This document shows, piece by piece, positions 42,934 through 51,269 of a stretch of DNA of 64,000 bases. Under the pieces are notes generated by a model. That model saw only the letters and a program-made list of their open reading frames with translations. It was not told the DNA's origin and searched no databases. Source of the stretch: JBGPGW01 sp046349515 (GTDB taxonomy: Bacteria; Pseudomonadota; Alphaproteobacteria; CADEGL01); assembly GCA_046349515.1 (NCBI GenBank), contig JAXMCE010000007.1, forward strand, positions 62,001 through 126,000, written 5' to 3'. Position 1 is the first letter of the stretch. Every line of letters begins with the position of its first letter. A program made the position numbers and the translations under genes.

Positions 42934-43539
42934 ATGAGCGAGGCGCTCCGTGAGCTCGGAGAATCGATTCGCGCGGCCTTGCCCGATGCGGTCAGCGCCG
43001 CCGAGGCGAAGGCGGGCGAGCTCGTGATCCACGCCGCGCGCGAGTCGATCGTGCGCGTTCTCACGTACCTCCGCGACGACCCGGCCTGCCAGTTCAAGGT
43101 GCTGGTCGACGTGACGGCCGTCGACTGGCCCGAGCGCCCGGAACGCTTCGAGGTCGTCTACAACCTCCTGAGCGTGAGCCGCAACCGGCGCGCGCGCGTC
43201 AAGGTGAGTGCGGCCGAGGAAACGCCGGTGCCCTCCGTCACGGGCGTCTACAGCGCGGCCGGCTGGTGCGAGCGCGAGACCTGGGACCTCTTCGGCATCT
43301 TCTTCTCCGACCATCCCGACCTTCGCCGCATCTTGACCGACTACGGTTTCGAGGGGCATCCGCTCCGGAAGGACTTCCCGCTCACCGGCTATGTCGAGGT
43401 GCGCTACGACGACGAGGAGAAGCGCGTCGTCTACGAGCCGGTGAAGCTCGTCCAGGAATTCCGCACCTTCGATTTCCTGTCGCCGTGGGAGGGCATGACC
43501 CTGCCGGGCGACGAGAAGGCGAAGGGCGGCCCGTCATGA
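42934..43539 (+). CDS. nuoC: NADH-quinone oxidoreductase subunit C
   Basis: 201 residues. Hydrophilic connecting subunit of complex I (30-kDa family), with the signature ERETWDLFGIFFSDHPDLRR and HPLRKDFPLTGYVEVRYDD. It is separate from NuoD, as in most alphaproteobacteria (fused in enterobacteria). 45 bases after nuoB. Confidence 0.96.
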   Translation: MSEALRELGESIRAALPDAVSAAEAKAGELVIHAARESIVRVLTYLRDDPACQFKVLVDVTAVDWPERPERFEVVYNLLSVSRNRRARVKVSAAEETPVPSVTGVYSAAGWCERETWDLFGIFFSDHPDLRRILTDYGFEGHPLRKDFPLTGYVEVRYDDEEKRVVYEPVKLVQEFRTFDFLSPWEGMTLPGDEKAKGGPS

Positions 43540-43552
43540 CCGGTTGCCTCTG

Positions 43553-44731
43553 ATGGCCGACGCGCAGATCCGCAACTTCACGATGAACTTCGGGCCGCAG
43601 CACCCGGCGGCCCACGGAGTCTTGCGTCTCGTCCTCGAGATGGACGGCGAGGTGATCGAGCGCGCCGATCCGCATATCGGCCTCCTCCACCGCGGGACCG
43701 AGAAGCTCATCGAGTACAAGAGCTATCTCCAGGCCGTGCCCTATTTCGACCGGCTCGATTACGTCTCGCCCATGTGCCAGGAGCATGCCTTCGCGCTCGC
43801 GGTGGAGAAGCTCCTCGGGCTCGAGGCGCCGCCGCGCGCGCAGTACATCCGCGTGCTGTTCGCCGAGATCACGCGCATCCTCAACCATATTCTCAACATC
43901 ACCACCTTTGCGCTCGACGTGGGCGCGATGACGCCCTTCCTCTGGGGCTTCGAGCAGCGCGAGCTGCTCATGGAGTTCTACGAGCGCGTCTCGGGCGCGC
44001 GTCTCCATTCGGCCTATTTCCGCCCGGGTGGCGTCGCCCTCGACATGCCGGCGGGCTTGGCCGACGACATCCGGCGCTGGGCGGCGCAATTTCCGGCCGT
44101 CATCGACGACATCGAGAGGCTTCTCAACGAGAACCGCATCTTCAAGCAGCGTTCGGTCGACATCGGCGTCGTGACGGCGGAGCAGGCCATGGACTGGGGC
44201 TTCTCCGGCCCCATGCTGCGCGGCTCGGGCGTCGCATGGGACTTGCGCAAGGCCCAGCCCTATGACGCCTACGCGGCGATGGATTTCGACATCCCCGTCG
44301 GCAAGCACGGCGACTGCTACGACCGCTATCTCGTGCGCGTCGAGGAGCTGCGCCAGAGTCTCCGCATCATCGACCAGGCGCTCGACAAGATGCCGGGCGG
44401 ACCCGTGCGGGTGGACGACCGCAAGGTGGCGCCGCCCCCGCGCGCGGAGATGAAGCGCTCGATGGAGGCGCTCATCCACCACTTCAAGCTCTACACCGAG
44501 GGCTACCACGTGCCCGCGGGCGAGACCTACACCGCGGTCGAGGCGCCGAAGGGCGAGTTCGCTGTCTATCTCGTCTCCGACGGCACCAACCGCCCCTATC
44601 GCTGCAAGATCCGCGCGCCGGGCTTCGCCTTCCTCCAGGCGACCGAGTTCATGTCCAAGGGTCACATGCTGGCCGACATTGTCGCCATCATCGGCTCCAT
44701 GGACATCGTGTTCGGCGAGATTGATCGGTGA
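43553..44731 (+). CDS. nuoD: NADH-quinone oxidoreductase subunit D
   Basis: 392 residues from the ATG at 43553. The 49-kDa subunit that forms the quinone pocket with NuoB: NFGPQHPAAHGVLRL with the quinone-binding His, LLHRGTEKL, and the C-terminal KIRAPGF...MLADIVAIIGSMDIVFGEIDR. Related to hydrogenase large subunits but without the NiFe ligands. Confidence 0.97.
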   Translation: MADAQIRNFTMNFGPQHPAAHGVLRLVLEMDGEVIERADPHIGLLHRGTEKLIEYKSYLQAVPYFDRLDYVSPMCQEHAFALAVEKLLGLEAPPRAQYIRVLFAEITRILNHILNITTFALDVGAMTPFLWGFEQRELLMEFYERVSGARLHSAYFRPGGVALDMPAGLADDIRRWAAQFPAVIDDIERLLNENRIFKQRSVDIGVVTAEQAMDWGFSGPMLRGSGVAWDLRKAQPYDAYAAMDFDIPVGKHGDCYDRYLVRVEELRQSLRIIDQALDKMPGGPVRVDDRKVAPPPRAEMKRSMEALIHHFKLYTEGYHVPAGETYTAVEAPKGEFAVYLVSDGTNRPYRCKIRAPGFAFLQATEFMSKGHMLADIVAIIGSMDIVFGEIDR

Positions 44732-45315
44732 GCGCGGCCATGGCGAGCGAACGATTCGAATTCACCCCCGAGAATCGCCTCCGCGCGGATGCGATCATCG
44801 CGCGCTATCCCCAGGGCCGGCAGCAAAGCGCGGTCCTGCCGCTTCTCGACCTGGCGCAGCGCCAGAATGGCGGCTGGCTGCCGCGCGCGGCGATCGAGCA
44901 CGTGGCGTCCGTCCTGGGCGTGGCGCCCATGCGCGTCGAGGAGGTGGTGAGCTTCTACACCATGTTCTTCGATAAGCCTGTCGGGCGGAACGTCGTGTGG
45001 GTGTGCACGACGACGCCGTGCTGGCTCCGCGGGAGCGATGCGATCCTCGACCGCTGCCGCAAGACACTTGGCGTCGAGGTCGGCGAGACGACGGCCGACG
45101 GCGCCTTCACGCTCCTCGAGGCTGAATGCCTCGGCGCGTGCGTGAACGCGCCCATGGTCCAGATCAACGACGATTACTACGAGGACCTCGATCCCGATGC
45201 GATCGGGCGGGTGCTCGAGGCCTTGAAGCGCGGCGAGCGCCCGAAGACAGGCTCGCAAGCCGGGCGTCACAGCTCGGAGCCCGCCGGCGGGCCCACGACC
45301 TTGAAGCGAGCCTGA
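44728..45315 (+). CDS. nuoE: NADH-quinone oxidoreductase subunit E
   Basis: 195 residues from the GTG at 44728, which overlaps the nuoD stop (GTGA); an ATG at 44740 is the alternative. Thioredoxin-like 24-kDa subunit holding the [2Fe-2S] cluster N1a, with Cys in VCTTTPCWLRG and ECLGACVNAP. The C-terminal tail is short and low-complexity. Confidence 0.95.
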   Translation: MSAAMASERFEFTPENRLRADAIIARYPQGRQQSAVLPLLDLAQRQNGGWLPRAAIEHVASVLGVAPMRVEEVVSFYTMFFDKPVGRNVVWVCTTTPCWLRGSDAILDRCRKTLGVEVGETTADGAFTLLEAECLGACVNAPMVQINDDYYEDLDPDAIGRVLEALKRGERPKTGSQAGRHSSEPAGGPTTLKRA

Positions 45316-45318
45316 GCC

Positions 45319-46611
45319 ATGCTGGACGACAAGGATCGCATCTTCACGAACCTTTACGGATACGACGACTGGCGTCTCGCGGGCGCCCGCGCGCGCGGCG
45401 ATTGGGACGGCACCAAGGACATCCTCGCCAAGGGCCGCGACTGGATCATCGACCAGATGAAGAAGTCGGGCTTAAGGGGCCGTGGCGGCGCCGGCTTCCC
45501 GACGGGCGTCAAATGGTCGTTCATGCCGAAGGTCATCGGCGAGCGCCCGCACTTCCTCGTCGTCAACGCCGATGAAAGCGAGCCCGGCACCTGCAAGGAC
45601 CGGGACATCATGCGCCACGATCCGCAGAAGCTGGTCGAGGGCTGTCTCATCGCCGGCTTCGCCATGGGCGCCCACCAGTGTTACATCTATATCCGCGGCG
45701 AGTTCGTGCGCGAGGCCGAGCGTCTCGAGGCCGCGATCGCGGAGGCGCGAGCGGCGGGCCTCATCGGCAAGAACGCCTGCGGCTCGGGCTGGGACTACGA
45801 GATCGCTGTCCACCGCGGCGCGGGCGCCTATATCTGCGGCGAGGAGACGGGGCTTCTCGAAAGCCTCGAGGGCAAGAAAGGCCAGCCGCGCCTGAAGCCG
45901 CCCTTTCCGGCGGCCGCCGGCCTCTACGGCTGTCCCACCACGATCAACAACGTGGAAAGCATCGCGGTCGCGCCGACGATCTTGCGGCGCGGGCCCGAAT
46001 GGTTCGCGGGCCTCGGCCGGCCGAACAACGTGGGCACCAAGGTGTTCTGCATCTCCGGGCACGTGAACAAGCCGTGCAATGTCGAGGAGGTGATGGGCAT
46101 CCCCTTGCGCGAGCTCATCGAGAAGCATGCGGGCGGCGTGCGCGGGGGCTGGGACAATCTCCTCGCCGTGATTCCCGGCGGCTCCTCGGTGCCGGTGCTG
46201 CCGAAGGCGATCTGCGACACGGTGCTCATGGATTTCGACAGCCTGCGCGAGGTCAAGAGCGGGCTCGGCACCGCCGCCGTCATCGTCATGGACCGCTCGA
46301 CCGACATCGTGAAGGCGATCGCCCGCCTCTCGAAGTTCTACATGCACGAAAGTTGCGGGCAGTGCACGCCCTGCCGCGAGGGCACGGGCTGGCTCTGGCG
46401 CGTGATGGAGCGGATGGTCACGGGCAACGCCGAGCTCGAGGAGATCGATCTTCTGGAACAGGTCAGCTACCAGATCGAGGGGCACACGATCTGTGCGCTC
46501 GGCGACGCGGCGGCTTGGCCGGTGCAGGGCCTCATCCGCCATTTCCGCCCGGAGATGGAGCGGCGCATCCGGGCGCGCCAGTCGGGCGGCGTCGCGCGGG
46601 CCGCGGAGTGA
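45319..46611 (+). CDS. nuoF: NADH-quinone oxidoreductase subunit F
   Basis: 430 residues. The 51-kDa NADH-oxidising subunit: glycine-rich NADH site GLRGRGGAGFPTG, FMN site, and the N3 [4Fe-4S] ligands in ESCGQCTPCREG plus a later Cys (HTICALGDAAAWP). Starts 3 bases after nuoE. Confidence 0.97.
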   Translation: MLDDKDRIFTNLYGYDDWRLAGARARGDWDGTKDILAKGRDWIIDQMKKSGLRGRGGAGFPTGVKWSFMPKVIGERPHFLVVNADESEPGTCKDRDIMRHDPQKLVEGCLIAGFAMGAHQCYIYIRGEFVREAERLEAAIAEARAAGLIGKNACGSGWDYEIAVHRGAGAYICGEETGLLESLEGKKGQPRLKPPFPAAAGLYGCPTTINNVESIAVAPTILRRGPEWFAGLGRPNNVGTKVFCISGHVNKPCNVEEVMGIPLRELIEKHAGGVRGGWDNLLAVIPGGSSVPVLPKAICDTVLMDFDSLREVKSGLGTAAVIVMDRSTDIVKAIARLSKFYMHESCGQCTPCREGTGWLWRVMERMVTGNAELEEIDLLEQVSYQIEGHTICALGDAAAWPVQGLIRHFRPEMERRIRARQSGGVARAAE

Positions 46612-46648
46612 TCGCCATGGCGGCACGCAATCGGGACGAGGCGTAGAG

Positions 46649-48712
46649 ATGCCGAAGCTCAAGATCGACGGCAACGAGGTCGAAGTCCCGGCGGGCACGA
46701 CGATCCTTCAGGCGGCGGAGGCCGCCGGGGTCGAGATCCCGCGCTTCTGCTACCACGACCGGCTCCAGATCGCCGGCAACTGCCGCATGTGCCTGGTCGA
46801 GGTCGAGAAGTCGCCGAAACCCGTCGCCTCCTGCGCCATGCCGGCGGGCGACGGCATGGTCGTCCACACGCGCTCGCCCATGGCGACCAAGGCGCGGAAC
46901 GGCGTCATGGAGTTCTTGCTCATCCATCATCCGCTCGACTGTCCCATCTGCGACCAGGGCGGGGAGTGCGACCTCCAGGACCAGGCCATGGCCTACGGCT
47001 TCGACCGGGGCCGCTACCGCGAGGCCAAGCGCGCGGTGCGCGAGAAGTACATGGGCCCGCTGGTCAAGACCGTCATGACGCGCTGCATCCACTGCACGCG
47101 CTGCATCCGCTTCGCGACCGAGATCGCGGGCGTCGAGGAGCTCGGCGCGGTCCATCGCGGCGAGCACATGGAGATCACGACCTATCTCGAGCGCGCGATC
47201 AGCTCCGAGTTGTCGGGCAACGTCATCGACCTCTGCCCCGTGGGCGCCCTCACCTCGGGGCCTTACGCCTTCACGGCGCGGCCTTGGGAGCTGAAGAAAA
47301 CCGAATCGATCGACGTCATGGACGCGGTCGGGAGCAACATCCGCATCGACACGCGGGGCGCCGAAGTCATGCGCGTCCTGCCGCGCTTGAACGAGGCGAT
47401 CAACGAGGAGTGGATCGCCGACAAGACTCGTTTTGCCTGCGACGGGTTGCGGCGCCAGCGGCTCGACCGGCCCTATGTGCGGCGCGACGGCAAGCTGCGG
47501 CCCGCGAGCTGGGCCGAGGCCTTTGCGGCCATTCGCGAGCGCTTCGAGGACCGGCCGGGCGCGCGCGTCGCCGCCATCGCGGGCGACCTCGCGGACAGCG
47601 AGGCCATGTATGCGTTGAAGACGTTGATGACGGCCTTGGGCTCGCCCCATCTCGATTGCCGGCAGGACGGCGCGCGGCTCGAGCCGCTTCGGCGCGCGAG
47701 CTATCTCTTCAACACGACGATCGCCGGCATCGAGGCGGCCGATGCCTGTCTCCTCGTCGGCACGAACCCGCGCCACGAGGCGCCCATCATCAATGCGCGC
47801 TTGCGCAAGCGCTCGCTCCGCGGCGGCTTCGCCGTCGGCGCGATCGGACCTGAAGTCGACCTCACCTACCGGACAACGTGGTTGGGCGATAGTCCGCGCG
47901 TGCTGGAAGACATCTCGACCGGCCGGCACGCCTTCGGTGAGACGTTCAAGGCCGCGAAGAATCCCATGCTCATCCTCGGCGCGGGCGCTCTCGCGCGCGG
48001 CGACGGCGCGCGGATCCTCGGTCTCGCGCGGCGCGTGGCCGAGAGCGCTGGCCTCGTGCGCGAGGGCTGGAACGGCTTCAACGTGCTGCACAGGGCGGCC
48101 GCCCGCGTGGGCGGGCTCGACCTCGGCTTCGTGCCGCAGCCGGGCGGCCGCGATCTCGCCGGCATTCTCGACGGCGCGGGGCAGGGCGACATCGACATCG
48201 TCTATCTCCTCGGCGCCGACGAGATCGACATGAACCGGCTCGGCCGGGCCTTCGTCATCTACCAGGGCCACCATGGCGACCGGGGGGCCCACCGGGCGGA
48301 TGTGATCCTGCCGGGGGCCGCGTATACGGAGAAGGACGCGACCTATGTGAACACCGAGGGCCGGGTCCAGCGCGCGCAGCTCGCGACTTTCCCGCCGGGC
48401 GATGCGCGCGAGGATTGGAAGATCCTCCGCGCGCTCTCGGACGCGCTCGGTCACCGGCTGCCCTTCGACACGATCGAGGCGCTGCGCCGGCATATGGTCG
48501 AGGCGCACCCGGTCTTCGCGTCCCTCGACACGGCCGGCACCGCCTCGTGGGGACCCTTCGGCGAGGATGGGCCGGTCGACCCGACGCCCTTCACCTACCC
48601 GATCGGGAATTTCTACATGACCGATCCGATCAGCCGCTCGTCGGAGACGATGGCGCGCTGCACGGCCGAAATCGGCCAGGGCCAAGGACGGAAGACAGGC
48701 ACCCATGGCTGA
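46649..48712 (+). CDS. nuoG: NADH-quinone oxidoreductase subunit G
   Basis: 687 residues from the ATG at 46649. The 75-kDa subunit: N-terminal ferredoxin domain with the N1b [2Fe-2S] ligands (FCYHDRLQIAGNCRMCLVEV), N5 (HPLDCPICDQGGECDLQD) and N4 (CIHCTRCIRFATEIAG...CPVGALT), then a molybdopterin-oxidoreductase-like domain without cofactor. Typical alphaproteobacterial length. The end overlaps the nuoH start by 8 bases. Confidence 0.97.
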   Translation: MPKLKIDGNEVEVPAGTTILQAAEAAGVEIPRFCYHDRLQIAGNCRMCLVEVEKSPKPVASCAMPAGDGMVVHTRSPMATKARNGVMEFLLIHHPLDCPICDQGGECDLQDQAMAYGFDRGRYREAKRAVREKYMGPLVKTVMTRCIHCTRCIRFATEIAGVEELGAVHRGEHMEITTYLERAISSELSGNVIDLCPVGALTSGPYAFTARPWELKKTESIDVMDAVGSNIRIDTRGAEVMRVLPRLNEAINEEWIADKTRFACDGLRRQRLDRPYVRRDGKLRPASWAEAFAAIRERFEDRPGARVAAIAGDLADSEAMYALKTLMTALGSPHLDCRQDGARLEPLRRASYLFNTTIAGIEAADACLLVGTNPRHEAPIINARLRKRSLRGGFAVGAIGPEVDLTYRTTWLGDSPRVLEDISTGRHAFGETFKAAKNPMLILGAGALARGDGARILGLARRVAESAGLVREGWNGFNVLHRAAARVGGLDLGFVPQPGGRDLAGILDGAGQGDIDIVYLLGADEIDMNRLGRAFVIYQGHHGDRGAHRADVILPGAAYTEKDATYVNTEGRVQRAQLATFPPGDAREDWKILRALSDALGHRLPFDTIEALRRHMVEAHPVFASLDTAGTASWGPFGEDGPVDPTPFTYPIGNFYMTDPISRSSETMARCTAEIGQGQGRKTGTHG

Positions 48713-49730
48713 GCTTTGGAGCGCCTATCTCTGGCCGGCGATCATCATCGTCGGCGAGATCCTGCTGATCGTCCTGCCGCTCCTGGGCGCGGTTGCCTAT
48801 CTGACGCTCGCCGAGCGCAAGGTGATCGCGGCCATGCAGATCCGCAAAGGCCCGAACGTCGTGGGCCCGTTCGGCCTGCTGCAGCCGATCGCGGACGGCG
48901 TGAAGCTCGTCTTCAAGGAGACCGTGATCCCGAGCGGCGCCAACCGCGTCGTCTTCGTCGCGGCCCCCATGGTCACATTTATTCTCTCCCTCGTCGCCTG
49001 GGCGGTGATTCCCTTCGACGTCGGCCTCGTCCTGGCCGACATCAACGTGGGTATTCTTTATCTCTTCGCGATCTCCTCGCTCGGCGTCTACGGCATCATC
49101 ATGGCTGGCTGGGCCAGCAACTCGAAATACGCCTTCTTGGGCGCGCTCCGCTCGGCCGCGCAGATGGTGTCCTACGAGGTCTCGATCGGCTTCGTGATGA
49201 TCACCGTGCTTCTCTGCGTCGGCTCGCTCAACCTCTCCGAGATCGTGAAGGCGCAGAAGGGCCTCTGGTTCTTCATCCCGCTGTTCCCGATGTTCGTCGT
49301 CTTCTTCATCTCGGCGCTCGCCGAAACCAACCGCTCGCCCTTCGACCTGCCCGAGGCCGAAGCCGAGCTCGTCGCGGGCTACAACGTCGAGTACTCGGCC
49401 ATGACCTTCGGCCTGTTCATGCTCGGCGAGTACGCGAACATGATCCTCATGAGCGCCATGACCGCCGTGCTCTTCCTCGGCGGATGGCTCCCGCCCATCG
49501 ACGTGGCGCCGTTCAACTGGATTCCGGGACCGATCTGGCTCTTGCTCAAGATCGGGCTGTTCCTCTTCGTCTTCTTGTGGGTCCGCGCGACGATGCCGCG
49601 CTACCGCTACGACCAGCTCATGCGGCTCGGCTGGAAGGTGTTCCTGCCGTTCTCGTTGCTCTGGCTCGTCCTCACCGCGGGCGCGCTCGTCACCTTCGGC
49701 TGGACTCCCGTCGTGGGAGGCCGGTCATGA
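48705..49730 (+). CDS. nuoH: NADH-quinone oxidoreductase subunit H
   Basis: 341 residues. Membrane subunit that joins the hydrophilic arm and forms part of the quinone channel; about eight helices, with LTLAERKVIAAMQIRKGPNVVGPFG near the N-terminus in two parts and the ETNRSPFDLPEAEAELVAGYN loop. The start lies within the end of nuoG. Confidence 0.97.
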   Translation: MAELWSAYLWPAIIIVGEILLIVLPLLGAVAYLTLAERKVIAAMQIRKGPNVVGPFGLLQPIADGVKLVFKETVIPSGANRVVFVAAPMVTFILSLVAWAVIPFDVGLVLADINVGILYLFAISSLGVYGIIMAGWASNSKYAFLGALRSAAQMVSYEVSIGFVMITVLLCVGSLNLSEIVKAQKGLWFFIPLFPMFVVFFISALAETNRSPFDLPEAEAELVAGYNVEYSAMTFGLFMLGEYANMILMSAMTAVLFLGGWLPPIDVAPFNWIPGPIWLLLKIGLFLFVFLWVRATMPRYRYDQLMRLGWKVFLPFSLLWLVLTAGALVTFGWTPVVGGRS

Positions 49731-49794
49731 ATCGTGCGGGAGCGCTCTCGGAGGCTAGGCCCACGAGGTCAGCCCAAGGGCGGAAGGAGGCGAC

Positions 49795-50283
49795 ATGGCT
49801 GTGCTAGACCGCGCCGCGCGCTCGCTGTTCCTGGCCGAGCTCGTCTCGGGCATGGCGCTGACGCTCCGCTACTTCTTCAAGCCCAAGGTCACGATCAACT
49901 ATCCGTTCGAGAAGGGGCCGTTGAGCCCGCGCTTCCGGGGGGAACATGCGCTTCGCCGCTATCCCAACGGCGAGGAGCGCTGCATCGCGTGCAAATTGTG
50001 CGAGGCCATCTGCCCGGCCCAGGCCATCACCATCGAGGCCGAGCCGCGCGCGGACGGCAGCCGGCGCACCACGCGCTACGACATCGACATGACGAAGTGC
50101 ATCTATTGCGGCCTCTGCCAGGAGGCGTGCCCGGTCGATGCCATCGTCGAGGGGCCGAATTTCGAGTTCGCGGTCGAGACGCGCGAGGAGCTCATGTACA
50201 ACAAGGAGAAGCTGCTCGCGAACGGCGACCGCTGGGAGGCGGAAATCGCCTCGAACATCGCCGCCGACGCGCCGTATCGCTGA
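49795..50283 (+). CDS. nuoI: NADH-quinone oxidoreductase subunit I
   Basis: 162 residues. The 23-kDa ferredoxin-like subunit with two [4Fe-4S] motifs (CIACKLCEAICP and CIYCGLCQEACP, clusters N6a and N6b). A perfect AAGGAGG ribosome site lies 6 bases before the ATG at 49795; the preceding 64-base gap is the largest in the operon. Confidence 0.97.
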   Translation: MAVLDRAARSLFLAELVSGMALTLRYFFKPKVTINYPFEKGPLSPRFRGEHALRRYPNGEERCIACKLCEAICPAQAITIEAEPRADGSRRTTRYDIDMTKCIYCGLCQEACPVDAIVEGPNFEFAVETREELMYNKEKLLANGDRWEAEIASNIAADAPYR

Positions 50284-50340
50284 GCGCGCGCGTAGGCAGG
50301 GGGACAGGATGCGGGGGAACAAATCGATGACGGAGGCGGC

Positions 50341-50955
50341 ATGATCATCTATGCCGTCGCGTTCTATCTCTTCGCGGCCGTGGCGATCGCCTCGGGCGTG
50401 ATGGTGATCTCCGCGCGCAATCCCGTGCACTCCGTGCTGTTCCTGATCCTCGCTTTCTTCAATGCGGCGGCGCTTTTCGTGCTGATGGGGGCCGAGTTCC
50501 TGGCCATGATCCTCGTGATCGTCTATGTGGGTGCGGTCGCGGTGCTGTTCCTCTTCGTCGTGATGATGCTCGACATCAATTTCGTCGAGCTGCGCCAGGG
50601 ATTCCTCCAGTATCTCCCCATCGGCGGCCTCGTCGGAATCATCCTCCTGGCCGAGCTCATTCTCGTCGCCGGTACCTGGGCCTTCGCGCCCGAGGTGGGC
50701 GTCACCGTCTCCGACCGGTTCGTGGCCTCGCCCGAGATCACCAACGCGCACGCCTTGGGCCTCGTCCTCTATACGAAATACGCCTATCTGTTCCAGGCGG
50801 CCGGGCTCATCCTTCTCGTCGCCATGATCGGGGCGATCGTGCTGACCTTCCGCTCGCGCGAGGGCGTGCGGCGCCAGCGCATCGCGTCCCAGCTCGCGCG
50901 CCGCGCCGCGGGCTCGGTCGAGCTCCGCAAGGTCAAGAGCGGGGAGGGCGCCTGA
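50341..50955 (+). CDS. nuoJ: NADH-quinone oxidoreductase subunit J
   Basis: 204 residues, five membrane helices, with NPVHSVLFLILAFFNAAALF and VYVGAVAVLFLFVVMMLD, where the pi-bulge helix couples electron transfer to proton movement. A hydrophilic tail follows. The stop overlaps the nuoK start by one base. Confidence 0.97.
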   Translation: MIIYAVAFYLFAAVAIASGVMVISARNPVHSVLFLILAFFNAAALFVLMGAEFLAMILVIVYVGAVAVLFLFVVMMLDINFVELRQGFLQYLPIGGLVGIILLAELILVAGTWAFAPEVGVTVSDRFVASPEITNAHALGLVLYTKYAYLFQAAGLILLVAMIGAIVLTFRSREGVRRQRIASQLARRAAGSVELRKVKSGEGA

Positions 50956-51266
50956 TGCTCCAGATCGGCCTCTCCCATTTCCTCACCGTGGCCGCGATCC
51001 TCTTCGCGCTCGGCATCTTCGGCATTTTCTTGAACCGCAAGAACGTCATCATCATCCTCATGTCGGTCGAGCTGATGCTGCTCGCGGTCAACATCAACTT
51101 CGTCGCCTTCTCGACCTTCCTCGAGGATCTGGTCGGGCAGATCTTCGCCATGTTCGTGCTCGGCATCGCGGCCGCCGAGGCCGCGATCGGCTTGGCCATC
51201 ATCGTCGTCTACTTCCGCAATCGCGGCTCGATCGCGGTCGAAGACGTCAACGTCATGAAGGGTTAG
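50955..51266 (+). CDS. nuoK: NADH-quinone oxidoreductase subunit K
   Basis: 103 residues, three membrane helices with the buried glutamates of the proton path (MSVELMLLAVNINFVAF; AAAEAAIGLAIIVVYFRNRG). Start is the ATG at 50955, sharing a base with the nuoJ stop, with GGAGGGCG upstream. Confidence 0.97.
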   Translation: MLQIGLSHFLTVAAILFALGIFGIFLNRKNVIIILMSVELMLLAVNINFVAFSTFLEDLVGQIFAMFVLGIAAAEAAIGLAIIVVYFRNRGSIAVEDVNVMKG

Positions 51267-51269
51267 GTC

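Noticed and set aside
46617..46646. Nine-residue frame (MAARNRDEA) between nuoF and nuoG
   Set aside because: No ribosome site and no reason to expect a leader inside the operon.
49727..49807. 26-codon frame bridging nuoH and nuoI (ATGA overlap)
   Set aside because: Its composition is arbitrary and it overlaps the nuoI start and the AAGGAGG site; more likely chance than a gene.
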